NCBI GenBank assembly: GCA_015075185.1
Contig: JABTUW010000001.1
Location: 1,736,001-1,800,000 of the forward strand
Length of the DNA: 64,000 nt
Source of the DNA: Anaerolineales bacterium
GTDB lineage: Bacteria > Chloroflexota > Anaerolineae > 4572-78 > J111
Direction of reading: 5' to 3'
Below, in pieces: positions 17,148 through 26,900 of the stretch. The position numbers and the translations under genes were made by a program. Every line of letters begins with the position of its first letter. Position 1 is the first letter of the stretch. The notes under the pieces were generated by a model. The model was not told the origin of the DNA and did not search any database. It saw only the letters and a program-made list of their open reading frames with translations.

Positions 17148-18623
17148 GTGTCTGAACTCTCTACCATTGTCCAGCGAGTCTGGAACTACTGCCACATTCT
17201 GCGCGACGACGGCGTATCGTATGGCGATTATTTGGAGCAGTTGACCTACCTGCTCTTTCTCAAAATGGCTGAAGAGGGCGGCCAAATCGAGGCTATCCGG
17301 CCAGAGTTGAGGTGGTCCAGTTTGATCCCGCTTAAAGGGACCGTCCTGACCAACTATTATAGTCACATCCTAGCGGAATTGGGTCAGGGAACAGGACTAA
17401 TCGCAACCATTTTCCGCCAGGCCCGGAACAAAATCTCCGACCCGGCCAAGCTGGAACGACTGCTAGCCCTGATTGACCAGGACTCCTGGACCGGCTTCGG
17501 CCTCGACATCAAAGCGGCGATCTACGAAGGGCTGCTAGAAAAGAACGCCCAGGACACTAAATCGGGCGCGGGCCAGTATTTTACCCCCCGGCCGCTGATC
17601 CAGGCCATTGTAGAGGTCATGCGGCCCGCTCCCGGCCAGCGTATTGCCGACCCGGCCGCTGGTACCGGCGGCTTTCTGTTGGCTGCTTATGACTATATCC
17701 TCAAGCAGCACAGACCGCTTGATCCCACACAGTTATATCACCTCCGCCACGAGGCCCTGCGCGGCTGGGAAATTGTAGACAACACTGCCCGGCTGGGCGT
17801 GATGAACCTTTATCTGCACGGTATCGGCGCCAACAGCGCTGCCAGTCCGATCAGCATTGGCGACAGCTTACTGGCTGCCCCTGGTGAGCAATTCGATATC
17901 GTGCTGACCAATCCGCCTTTTGGTAAAAAAGGCAGCGTGACCTTCACCCCGGCTGCCGGTGAAACGCGCCGCGAAACCCAGACCATCGTCCGTGACGATT
18001 TTTGGGCCACGACCAGCAATAAGCAGCTCAACTTTGTCCAGCACGTCAAAACCTTGCTCAAGCCGGGCGGCAGAGCAGCCATGGTAGTGCCTGATAACGT
18101 GCTGTTTGAAGGCGGCGCCGGTGAAACCATCCGCCGCAAGCTGCTCCACCAGACCGATGTGCATACGCTGCTGCGCTTACCGCCGGGTATTTTTTACGCG
18201 CAGGGAGTCAAGGCTAACGTGCTTTTTTTCGACGCTAAGCCCGCCAGCGAAAGACCCAGGACGGAGGCTTTGTGGATTTATGATTTACGCACCAACCAGA
18301 ATTTTACGCTCAAGCAAAAGCCGCTCACCCGCGCCGATTTGGACGATTTTGTGGCCTGCTTCAACCCGGCCCAGCACCATAAGCGTACCGCCACCTGGTC
18401 GGAGTCCAACCTGCAGGGCCGCTGGCGCTGTTACCGTTATGAGGAACTCTTGGCTCGTGACAAGGCCAATCTGGATATTTTCTGGCTGGGCGATGACAGC
18501 ATGGCTGATGTTGCTGCCCAGCTCGATCCCGACCGGCTGGCAGTCGAGATTGTTGAGGAGCTGGAAACCGCGTTGGAACAATTTCGGGCGATTGTGGTTG
18601 ATGGAGAGGAGGGGTCGGCCTGA
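17148..18623 (+). CDS. hsdM: type I restriction-modification DNA methyltransferase, orphan HsdM
   Basis: N6-adenine methyltransferase subunit of a type I system, 491 residues. The N-terminal HsdM domain (about 4-130) is followed by the catalytic N6_Mtase domain: SAM motif DPAAGTGGF from 168 and catalytic motif TNPPFG near 254-259. A GTG start at 17148 follows aggag by eight bases. Type I methyltransferases need the specificity subunit HsdS to bind DNA and normally sit with hsdS and hsdR. Neither is here: a tRNA gene on the other strand follows within 160 bases. It may act with an HsdS encoded elsewhere or be a remnant. Confidence 0.88.
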   Translation: MSELSTIVQRVWNYCHILRDDGVSYGDYLEQLTYLLFLKMAEEGGQIEAIRPELRWSSLIPLKGTVLTNYYSHILAELGQGTGLIATIFRQARNKISDPAKLERLLALIDQDSWTGFGLDIKAAIYEGLLEKNAQDTKSGAGQYFTPRPLIQAIVEVMRPAPGQRIADPAAGTGGFLLAAYDYILKQHRPLDPTQLYHLRHEALRGWEIVDNTARLGVMNLYLHGIGANSAASPISIGDSLLAAPGEQFDIVLTNPPFGKKGSVTFTPAAGETRRETQTIVRDDFWATTSNKQLNFVQHVKTLLKPGGRAAMVVPDNVLFEGGAGETIRRKLLHQTDVHTLLRLPPGIFYAQGVKANVLFFDAKPASERPRTEALWIYDLRTNQNFTLKQKPLTRADLDDFVACFNPAQHHKRTATWSESNLQGRWRCYRYEELLARDKANLDIFWLGDDSMADVAAQLDPDRLAVEIVEELETALEQFRAIVVDGEEGSA

Positions 18624-18725
18624 GCCTGTGGCATGCCAGCGATGACGAGAACTACTAACCACCGGTTTCACAGATTACACGGATTTTGATCTTTATCTGT
18701 GAAATTGTGTATCTGTGTTACAACG

Positions 18726-18754
18726 AAAAAGCCCTGCCACAATGGCGGGGCTTT
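18726..18754 (-). terminator. Rho-independent terminator of tRNA-Val
   Basis: A 12-bp stem (aaagccctgcca with tggcggggcttt) and a three-base loop. On the minus strand it ends in five T residues, so it terminates the tRNA transcript; it could also stop hsdM transcription from the other side. Confidence 0.75.
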
Positions 18755-18778
18755 GGTCTTTGGATCAACTGAATCAAG

Positions 18779-18852
18779 TGGGCAGTACAAGACTCGAACT
18801 TGTGACCTCCTCGGTGTAAGCGAGGCGCTCTAACCAACTGAGCTAACCGCCC
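18779..18852 (-). tRNA. tRNA-Val (anticodon TAC)
   Basis: On the minus strand the acceptor stem GGGCGGT pairs with ACTGCCC (one G-U). The D-arm contains AGCTCAGTTGGTTAGAGC, the anticodon stem is CCTCG/CGAGG around the loop CTTACAC, and the T-arm contains GTTCGAGTC. The anticodon TAC reads valine codons. The discriminator base is A and CCA is not encoded. Confidence 0.95.
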
Positions 18853-18864
18853 GGAACTGCTGAA

Positions 18865-18894
18865 ATTATACCAAAAGAGCGCAAAATCAGCGAA
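18865..18894 (-). promoter_or_regulatory. promoter of tRNA-Val
   Basis: On the minus strand TTCGCT, an 18-base spacer and TATAAT; the -10 ends 12 bases before the tRNA 5' end. Confidence 0.6.
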
Positions 18895-18913
18895 TCCATG
18901 AATGGGCGAATGG

Positions 18914-19009
18914 CGGATAGAAGATAGAGGATAGAAGATGGAGGATTTTCATGGCAAAGGACGCTAAGTTTTCGATCTACTATCTACTATCTTCCATCTA
19001 CCATCTTCC
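18914..19009. repeat. intergenic word repeat (ggatagaagatag)
   Basis: The left arm (18914-18940) is tandem ggatagaagatag copies. The right arm (18977-19009) is the inverted word, as ctactatctactatcttcc. Together they can form a long imperfect hairpin between the tRNA and glycosidase promoters. Confidence 0.7.
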
Positions 19010-19021
19010 TTCTTCCCACTT

Positions 19022-19050
19022 TTGCCCCTCTCTCACCCTTACAGTAAAAT
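19022..19050 (+). promoter_or_regulatory. sigma70-type promoter, probably leaderless
   Basis: TTGCCC (19022-19027), 17-base spacer, TAAAAT (19045-19050). The GTG at 19058 is seven bases after the -10 box, at the expected transcription start. Confidence 0.55.
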
Positions 19051-19057
19051 CGAGGTT

Positions 19058-20815
19058 GTGAAACCTCAAGCGCTCGTTGCCGGCCTGATTGTCCTTCTGT
19101 TAGCTGCTGGAGTCATCTTTTTTACCCGCGACTGGTGGCACAAGGCACTCTTCAGCCTCACCGGCGAGGAGGCGACCCTGCCCCAAATATCCGGGATCAT
19201 CCAATACGGGCTGACTCGCCTCCAGCCGCCCCTGCAAACCGGCGCTGATGTACCGGTGCAGTACGCCGACCTGAACCCTTATGGCGTCAACACCTTCCTG
19301 CAAAACGAGGTCGAGCCGGAGAAGCGGGAAAAGGCCCTGCGCATGATTGCCGAGGCCGGTTTTAAATGGATCCGGCAGGAGTTCCCCTGGCAGGATATTG
19401 AAATTCACGGCAAGGGTGATTTTGAAGACCGCCGCCACGAGCCGTACCAATCGGCCTGGAACAAGTACGACCAGATCGTTGAGCTGGCCGAAAAGTATGA
19501 TCTCAAAATTATGGCTCGCCTTAGCACCCCTCCGGCCTGGTCGCGGGCGCTGACCGACACCGTCGGCACCTTTGCCCCGCCGGACAACACCAGCGATTAT
19601 GGCGATTTTGTCGAGGCAGTGGCGAGGCGTTATCAGGGGCGGATTCCGGCCTACCAAATCTGGAACGAGCCAAACATCTACCCGGAGTGGGGCGTCTATC
19701 CCATTAACGCCGAGGAGTACACGGCGCTGCTCAAGGAAGGTTATACCCGCGTCAAAGCGGCTGACCCGGAGGCTATTGTGGTTATGGGAGCGCTGGCCGC
19801 CACCATTGAGCTGGACCGAGTCCGCCGCTACGATGCCAGCGGCCAGCCAACCAGCCCTGGCGGCCTCAGCGACGTGCTTTTCTTGCAGCAACTCTATGAT
19901 GCGGGGGCCGCGCCCTATTTCGACGTACTGGCGATGCAAGGTTACGGCCTGTGGAGCGGCCCGACCGACCGGCGCATGCAGCCGCGCGTGCTCAACTTCT
20001 CTCGCCCTCTCTACGTGCGCGATGTAATGGTCCGCAACGATGATGCTCACAAACCGATCTGGTTGAGCGAGTTGGGCTGGAACGCCGTGCCACCGGAGAG
20101 CGGCATTCCGCCTGTGTATGGTCAAGTAACGCCGGAGCAGCAGGGTCGTTACGCTGCCTTGGCTTACGAACGAATGGAGCAAGAATGGCCCTGGCTGGGC
20201 GTCGGTTTTTACTGGTTCTTCAAGCAGGCCGACGACCGGGAACGGGCCAGCAATCCCCAGTATTATTTCCGCATGGTCGAGCCGGATTTTACGCCCCTGC
20301 CGGTTTACCAGGCCATGCAAATGCAAGCGCACAAGCCCTCAGTGATGTACGCCGGCTGGCATCAAGCCAATCACTGGGCCGTTACCTACCGGGGTGATTG
20401 GCAGCCTGTCAAGCAGCCGGAGGCCACGTTTGATGATGCGCTTCGTGCGGATCAAGTTGGAGCTACGGCCGTTTTTACCTTTGCAGGCAGCAGCCTGGAC
20501 CTGGTGTTTGTCCCTGGCGAGGGACAGGTACGGGTTCAAATTGACCGGGCTGAACCCCTTGAGATTGACCTAAGGGCCAGCAGTCAAAAACCAACAGATC
20601 GGTGGTCAACCGTTAATTTGGCTCGCACGCTGTCGCAAGACTTGCATCAAGTCAGGCTTGAAGTCACCCAAGGGCCGGCGTTGCTCGATGGGTTCATCGT
20701 CGAGAACCGGCCCAGCCTGAGCTTCAATCGAGCCGGCAGCGCGCTGATGGTGCTGGCGACGCTGGCCGGACTGGGGCTGCTATGGTGGCAGCGCAGCCGG
20801 AAAGGAGAGGAATAA
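19058..20815 (+). CDS. membrane-anchored glycoside hydrolase-like protein
   Basis: A 585-residue protein with a TIM-barrel catalytic domain of the GH-A clan (GH39/GH5-like). Expected acid/base Glu204 is in IWNEPNIYPEWG and nucleophile Glu338 in IWLSELGWN; both have the usual surroundings. An N-terminal membrane segment (about 7-23) and a C-terminal one (VLATLAGLGLLWW) flank it, with a beta-rich domain (about 430-550) between barrel and second anchor. It probably acts on polysaccharide outside the membrane. Two starts are possible: a TTG at 19022, which coincides with a -35 box, and the GTG at 19058, which fits a leaderless transcript; the latter is chosen. It stands alone. Confidence 0.8.
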   Translation: MKPQALVAGLIVLLLAAGVIFFTRDWWHKALFSLTGEEATLPQISGIIQYGLTRLQPPLQTGADVPVQYADLNPYGVNTFLQNEVEPEKREKALRMIAEAGFKWIRQEFPWQDIEIHGKGDFEDRRHEPYQSAWNKYDQIVELAEKYDLKIMARLSTPPAWSRALTDTVGTFAPPDNTSDYGDFVEAVARRYQGRIPAYQIWNEPNIYPEWGVYPINAEEYTALLKEGYTRVKAADPEAIVVMGALAATIELDRVRRYDASGQPTSPGGLSDVLFLQQLYDAGAAPYFDVLAMQGYGLWSGPTDRRMQPRVLNFSRPLYVRDVMVRNDDAHKPIWLSELGWNAVPPESGIPPVYGQVTPEQQGRYAALAYERMEQEWPWLGVGFYWFFKQADDRERASNPQYYFRMVEPDFTPLPVYQAMQMQAHKPSVMYAGWHQANHWAVTYRGDWQPVKQPEATFDDALRADQVGATAVFTFAGSSLDLVFVPGEGQVRVQIDRAEPLEIDLRASSQKPTDRWSTVNLARTLSQDLHQVRLEVTQGPALLDGFIVENRPSLSFNRAGSALMVLATLAGLGLLWWQRSRKGEE

Positions 20816-21084
20816 AATACTTATATAACGTTTACGAAACACTAACACAACGTAAATGTTCGGGCCTTATTTGTATGATAAGATGTTAATCAAGTACAAA
20901 TTTGGGCATTTAACAACCATCAAGGCAGTATGATTCCTTTCTCCGACGTCGGCCCGTTCATTTTGATAGATCAACTATTCGCTGATTTACCTCGGATCAG
21001 CCCTTGTTTCTTGGGGCGCCTCTTCAACTTTTCGGTATCTCCCTTTAAAACGAATTTAATAGACGAAAAACAGGTGGCAACTCT

Positions 21085-21921
21085 ATGCGCGCGATGAGGC
21101 CTGAAGAGATCGAAAAGATCGAATTATACCTGTTTCTGGAGACACTGTACCAACGGTATGGGTATGATTTCAGACACTATGCCCAGGCCTCGATCAGGCG
21201 CAGAGTATACCACCTGGCGGCAAAAAACGGTTATGCCAGAATTAGCGAGATGTTTCCCCGATTACTGTATGACGAAGACTTTGCTCAAGCGGCGATTTAC
21301 GATTTTTCTATCACCGTAACCGAAATGTTCCGCGATCCTGAGTTTTACTGCTCCCTCAGGAAAAATGTCGTCCCTTACTTGAAAACTTACCCGTTTATTA
21401 AAATCTGGCATGCTGGCTGTGCCACCGGCGAAGAAGTCTATTCCCTGGCTATTGTCTTACGGGAAGAAGGTTTGTATGACCGGGCTACAATCTTCGCCAC
21501 AGATTTTAATGAGGCGATTCTGGAAAAAGCCAAAGAGGGGATTTACGCCTTCAAAGACATCCGCCAGTATACCACCAATTATCAAAAGGCGGGCGGAACC
21601 TGCTCGTTTGCCGATTATTACCACGCCCAGTACGAATCGGCGATTATGGACCAGTCCTTAAAAAAGAATATTACTTTTGCCAGCCATAACCTGGTTACCG
21701 ACGGCGTTTTTGGCGAAATGCATCTTATCTTTTGTCGCAACGTGCTCATCTATTTTGATAAAACGCTGCAAAATCGGGTGCTCGGCCTTTTTTCGGATAG
21801 TCTCCACTATAGCGGCTACCTTTGCCTGGGCAGCAAAGAAACGCTGGAATTCTCAAATGTGGCCAATCGTTTTAAGGCTGTTGATACACCGGTCAAGATC
21901 TACCAGAAGCGGAGCGTATGA
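21085..21921 (+). CDS. cheR: CheR-type protein-glutamate methyltransferase
   Basis: SAM-dependent methyltransferase of the chemotaxis-receptor type, 278 residues. The all-helical CheR N-domain (about 8-75) is followed by the catalytic domain with the SAM motif HAGCATGEEVYSLAI and the late block HLIFCRNVLIYFDK. The ATG at 21085 has aggtgg upstream. cheB follows after seven bases, but no methyl-accepting receptor, CheA or CheW gene is in the window. CheR/CheB pairs of this kind are often linked to hybrid kinases rather than to motility, as here, with two large kinases downstream in the same direction. Confidence 0.92.
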   Translation: MRAMRPEEIEKIELYLFLETLYQRYGYDFRHYAQASIRRRVYHLAAKNGYARISEMFPRLLYDEDFAQAAIYDFSITVTEMFRDPEFYCSLRKNVVPYLKTYPFIKIWHAGCATGEEVYSLAIVLREEGLYDRATIFATDFNEAILEKAKEGIYAFKDIRQYTTNYQKAGGTCSFADYYHAQYESAIMDQSLKKNITFASHNLVTDGVFGEMHLIFCRNVLIYFDKTLQNRVLGLFSDSLHYSGYLCLGSKETLEFSNVANRFKAVDTPVKIYQKRSV

Positions 21922-21928
21922 GAGGGTA

Positions 21929-22513
21929 ATGATGTTGACTAGGTATCGGCTTATTGTGATCGGAGGATCGGCTGGGGCCACGGCGGCACTGAGCGAACTG
22001 TTACCCATTTTTCCAGCGGTTTATCCCTTACCGATTGTCGTCGTTCAGCATTTACACCCTTTACAGGACCGGTCTTTTATCGAGCGTTTTACCGGTCAGT
22101 GCGCCTTAACTGTCAAAGAGGCCGATGACAAGGAGGTCATCAAGGCGGGTCATATTTACTTTGCCCCGCCAAATTATCACTTACTGGTTGAGGAGGACAA
22201 AAGCTTCTCGCTGTCCATTGATGAAAAAGTGAATTACACCCGCCCGTCCATTGATGTGTTGTTTGCCAGTGCAGCGGACGCTTACGGGCCGGGGCTGATT
22301 GGGGTGATTTTAACGGGGGCAAATCACGATGGGGCGCAAGGATTACGATTAATCAAAGGTCGAGGGGGCCTGACCATTGTTCAGGATCCCAGCACGGCTG
22401 AAAGCGCTTATATGCCCAAAGCTGCCCTGGAGGCGACGGCGGTGGACCATATCCTCTCATTGCAGGATATTGGGCGATTGTTATTAGAGACACCCCAGAA
22501 AGGAGTTGTGTGA
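21929..22513 (+). CDS. cheB: CheB-type methylesterase, catalytic domain only
   Basis: A 194-residue methylesterase/glutamine deamidase domain. The active-site Ser14 is in IGGSAGA, the catalytic His in VVVQHLHP and the catalytic Asp in LTGANHDGAQG; YFAPPNYHLLVE is also typical. The receiver domain that normally controls CheB is missing, so its activity is not gated by phosphorylation in cis. Two adjacent ATGs at 21929 and 21932 are possible, with gagaggg upstream. It lies seven bases after cheR. Confidence 0.9.
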   Translation: MMLTRYRLIVIGGSAGATAALSELLPIFPAVYPLPIVVVQHLHPLQDRSFIERFTGQCALTVKEADDKEVIKAGHIYFAPPNYHLLVEEDKSFSLSIDEKVNYTRPSIDVLFASAADAYGPGLIGVILTGANHDGAQGLRLIKGRGGLTIVQDPSTAESAYMPKAALEATAVDHILSLQDIGRLLLETPQKGVV

Positions 22514-22591
22514 CGACCAGAACTTCTTTCTGAACTCCAATGAATTCCATAAACCTGTTTGTAAAATTCAAGTCACAAGGAGATTTAAATC

Positions 22592-23707
22592 ATGACCAAA
22601 AAATTCATTACTGTTTACGGTAAGGTTATTGCTCTGGTAGTTATAGCCGTGATGGCGATGGGGTGTTCAGCGTTCGCTTCTTCCGGGAACGGCGTAGAAA
22701 AGCCTTTGCCGGCGCCCCAAGAACAAACAAGCGAAGAAAGTGTCCAGGCTCCGGCACAAAAATTTAAGATTCTGCATATTATGAGTTATCACTCACCCTG
22801 GGAATGGACCGACAACCAGCTCAATGGCTTCAAGGCAGCGTTGAAGGGGTTAGACGTCGAATATAAAGTCATCCAGATGGATACCAAGGGCCACAGCGAC
22901 GAGGAATCGAAACTAAAAGTGGCCCAGGAAGCCAAAGATTTGATCAATACCTGGCAGCCCGACTTGGTCTATACCAGCGATGATGATGTTCAAAAGTATG
23001 TGGTTCAAGACTACCTCAACAAAGATATTCCCTTTGTCTTTAGTGGCGTCAATGCCGACCCTGCCCAATTTGGCTTTGTCGGCAGCAAGAATGTGACGGG
23101 GGTTGTTGAACACCAGCACTTCGTAGAATCAGTAGAACTTCTTAAGAAGATTGCGCCAGACGTAAAAAAGATAGCCGTTGTTATTGATGAAAGCCCCATG
23201 TGGACCGGCGTAACCGCACAAATGAAAAAAGAGGAAAGCCAACTGCCGAGTGATGTTAAGATTGTCAGTTGGGACTTGATTAAGACCTATGCGGAGTATC
23301 AGCAGAAAGTAAAAGAGTACCAAAACACGGTAGATGCAATTGCTCTGCTGGGTATCTTTAATTTCAAAGATGAGCAAGGCAAAAATGTTCCCTACCAGGA
23401 AGTACAGCAGTGGACAGCAGAGAACAGTAATTTGCCTGATTTTAGCTTCTGGGTAGACCGCGTTGCTTATGGAACCCTGAGTTCGGTCACAGTCTCGGCT
23501 TACGAACAGGGCTTAGCCGCCGGCGAGATGGCCAGGGGCATTCTGGTAGAGGGCAAAAGTCCCGCCGACTTTCCGATGAAAGCGACGATTAAAGGAGAAC
23601 CTGTCATTAGCCTGGTTAGGGCCAAGAGTTTAGGACTGAACGTTGATAGCGAAATCCTTTTAACCGCCAGGGTCATTAACACATTTGCCTGGGATGAACA
23701 AAAATAG
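22592..23707 (+). CDS. periplasmic binding lipoprotein (ABC_sub_bind/YtrC-like)
   Basis: A 371-residue solute-binding protein of the two-lobed periplasmic-binding type (PF04392-like). The signal sequence has the lipobox AMGC with Cys25. A charged linker (about 30-55) leads to the binding domain with the pattern ILHIMSYHSPWEWTDNQLNGF, then PDLVYTSDDDVQKYV and IPFVFSGVNADPAQ. No permease or ATPase lies nearby. It sits directly upstream of a membrane hybrid kinase that has an extracytoplasmic domain, so it may feed a ligand signal to the kinase instead of a transporter (inference). An aaggag sequence precedes the ATG. Confidence 0.82.
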   Translation: MTKKFITVYGKVIALVVIAVMAMGCSAFASSGNGVEKPLPAPQEQTSEESVQAPAQKFKILHIMSYHSPWEWTDNQLNGFKAALKGLDVEYKVIQMDTKGHSDEESKLKVAQEAKDLINTWQPDLVYTSDDDVQKYVVQDYLNKDIPFVFSGVNADPAQFGFVGSKNVTGVVEHQHFVESVELLKKIAPDVKKIAVVIDESPMWTGVTAQMKKEESQLPSDVKIVSWDLIKTYAEYQQKVKEYQNTVDAIALLGIFNFKDEQGKNVPYQEVQQWTAENSNLPDFSFWVDRVAYGTLSSVTVSAYEQGLAAGEMARGILVEGKSPADFPMKATIKGEPVISLVRAKSLGLNVDSEILLTARVINTFAWDEQK

Positions 23708-23723
23708 AGTATTTCTCATTTTG

Positions 23724-23842
23724 GCGTGGGTTCTGGGTGTCCAAACTGCTAAGAAACTTCCTGTTTTTTGCCGAGTGAAGACCCTAAAGGTCTCAAAGAC
23801 CTTTAGGGTCTGGATAGCTCAGTTTGGACACCCGGCCCACGC
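23724..23842. repeat. nested composite palindrome
   Basis: Outer arms gcgtggg (23724-23730) and cccacgc (23836-23842). Inside them is a perfect 14-bp pair, gggtgtccaaactg (23735-23748) with cagtttggacaccc (23820-23833). Inside that is an independent perfect 13-bp hairpin, gaccctaaaggtc (23780-23792) with gacctttagggtc (23798-23810). It looks as if one mobile hairpin inserted into the loop of another. Confidence 0.8.
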
Positions 23843-23904
23843 TAGGGGGAGATACCCGGTACTTACAGCCAGGGCCGTTGAAAATTTTGCCTAAGAGGAA
23901 CAGT

Positions 23905-26900
23905 ATGGCCTTCAGTTTACGGTTCAAGATCATTTTTATCACAGTGGCAATTTTGGTTTTTGCGATTGGGGCAACCACGCTGGCCAGCGGCTACGTTTTT
24001 TCCCAAGAATATTCAAATGTCCTCCAATCCAGAGCGCTGATTATCGCCAAAGGCGTCCAGGCTCAACTAAACCGGTTATTGGAATTAGGGATACCGCTAG
24101 AAGATCTGATAGGTTTTGAAAAACAGATGCGGAATACCGTTGATACATATGAGGACATTTCCTATGCCATGATTGTTGATCTTGACGGCAAGATTCTTTT
24201 CCACAACGACCCCGCCCAACACAACAAAATATTGACAGATACGGCCACGTTAACGGCCATAAAAAGTGGTGAAGAGGTCATTCAAATCTATGCCGAGCAA
24301 ACAGGGCAATTCTATGATGTCTTCATTCCAATTATGGATAGCAGCGGCGCTCATGTTGGAGCAGTAAGGCTTGGGTTTCCCGCAGAACTCGTTACCCAGA
24401 AAACAGGGCGACTGACGACTCTCTCGGTAATGGTGGCCTTAGTTTCCCTGGGTGTTGCCGTAGCTCTACTGATTTTCCTCCTTTCGGTGTGGGTGACCAA
24501 GCCTCTCAGGAAACTCCTGGCCGCCATCGAGGAAATCAGGAACGGAAGCATAGGTTTGACCCGGAAAGTTGAAATCGAATCCGGGGATGAAATCGGCCAC
24601 CTTGGTTCCGCTTTCAATACAATGACCGCTCAACTACACGACTTGATTGACACCCTGGAAGAGCGGGTCGCCGACCGCACCCATCGTCTGGGGATTGTGG
24701 CCAGCCTGGGCGAACACTTGAATGCTATTCTTGATCCAGGTGACCTGCTGCGTGAAGTCGTCAATCAGGTCAACAAGAACTTTAATTATTATCACACCCA
24801 TATCTACCTCCTCAATCCATCAACTGAAACTCTGGTCGTAGCCGCGGGTACGGGGCGGGCTGGCCAGGAAATGGCCGCTAACGGTCACAGCATTGCCCTC
24901 AATACGGCCAAAAGCCTGGTGGCTCGGGCGGCTCGTTCCCGAGCGATTGTAACGGTTGATAACGTCCAAGAAGCCGAAGATTGGCTGCCTAACCCGCTTC
25001 TGCCTGAAACACGCGCTGAAATGGCTGTGCCAATCATTCAAGAAGATAAGGTTATCGGCGTGCTTGATGTCCAGGCCGAGCGGGTCGGCGCCCTGGATGA
25101 AAATGATGCTAACTTGCTGCGATCACTGGCTAACCAGGTATCAGTAGCCCTGGGCAATGCCCGCCTTTTTGAACAGACAAACCGAAGTAAAGAAGAAGCT
25201 GAAGTTGCCAAAGAAAAAGCCGAACAGGCGCGCCTCGAAGCGGAACAAGCCAGAGAAGAGGCGGAACAAGCCAGACAGGCAATTGAAACGGTCAACAAAA
25301 CATTGGAAGGGCAGATGTGGCAGACCGCTGGGCTGGCTCAATTAAATGATAGGATGCGGGGGGAACAAGATACTTCGACCCTGGCCGGCAGTATCATCCA
25401 GCAATTATGCCAGTACCTCAACGCCCAGGTGGGGACGCTTTACGTGCGGGAAGAGCACTTGCTTCGCCTGGCCGGCAGTTATGCCTACACGCCGCCCCAG
25501 CACCGCACCGATCAATTCCGTCTGGGAGAAAGTCTGATTGGGCAGGTTGCCCTGGAAAAACGCCCCATTGTGCTCAATGCTCCTGATGACCATCTAACCG
25601 TTACCTCCAGTCTAAGCCAGACCCAGCCGCGGCAGGTTCTGATTGCTCCGTGTACGTATAATGGACAGGCGGCCGGGGTAGTTGAACTGGGCAACCTGAC
25701 CGAGTTCAGCCCGGTTCAAATTGAATTTTTGCATCAGGCTCTGGAAAGTATGGCCATTGCCTTTGTGACGGCCCAGGCTCGCCATCGGGTGAATGAACTA
25801 CTGGCCGAGACCCAGCAGCAAGCCGAGGAGTTACAGGCTCAGGAAGAAGAACTGCGAGCGGCCAATGAGGAACTCGAAGCCCAGACCGAAAGCCTGCGGG
25901 CCTCGGAGGCCAAGCTAAAAGCCAAGCAAACCGAATTGGAAGAAGTAAACACCCAACTGGAGGAAAAAGCCGAGGCATTGCAGAAGAACAGCGCCGTGCT
26001 GCACGAGCAGCGGGCGACGCTGGATCGGCAGAACCAGGAGTTGAAAGCGGCCCAGCAAGCCCTAGAACAAAAGGCCGAAGAACTGGCCAGGGCCAGTAAG
26101 TACAAGTCTGAGTTCCTGGCCAATATGTCGCACGAACTGCGCACTCCGCTCAACAGTCTGCTGATCCTGGCCGGCATGCTGTCCAAAAATGAAGGCGGTA
26201 ACCTGACCCCGGACCAAGTCGAATCAATCCAGATCATCCATAACGGCGGGACAGATTTGCTCAATCTCATCAACGAAATTTTGGACCTGTCCAAAGTTGA
26301 AGCGGGCAAAATGGAGTTCCACTTTGAGCCGATGCCGCTGAAACGGCTGCTGGCGACTATGCGGGCGCAGTTTACACCGGTGGCCGAAGGGAAGGGGTTG
26401 GTCTTTGAGACCAGCCTGGCCGAGGATTTGCCGGAGATGATTGAAACCGATCAACAGCGGGTGGAGCAGATTATCAAGAACCTGCTGTCGAATGCCTTCA
26501 AATTCACTACCCAGGGGCAGGTCCGGTTGTCCATTTCTCGACCAGAGCCGGAGATAGACCTCAGCAAATGTAACCTGGACCCTGCCAAAGTCATTGCTTT
26601 CAGCGTGACCGATACCGGGATTGGCATGACCCCTGAACAACAGAAGATCGTCTTTGAAGCCTTCCAGCAGGCCGACGGCAGCACCAGCCGGCAGTACGGC
26701 GGTACCGGCCTGGGCCTGACTATCTCCCGCGAACTCGCAACAAAGCTGGGCGGGCAGATGGGCCTGGTGAGCCAAAAGGATCAGGGCAGCACCTTTACCT
26801 TGTATCTGCCGCTTGAACGAGCAGATTCAGGGGTACCACAGAAGCAGCCGACCGTCAAAGTGAATAGTAATGGCGGCCATAAAGTGCGGACCAAAACGTC

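Noticed and set aside
19100..20332. 410-codon open frame on the minus strand
   Set aside because: Antisense to the glycosidase, whose two catalytic Glu motifs are intact.
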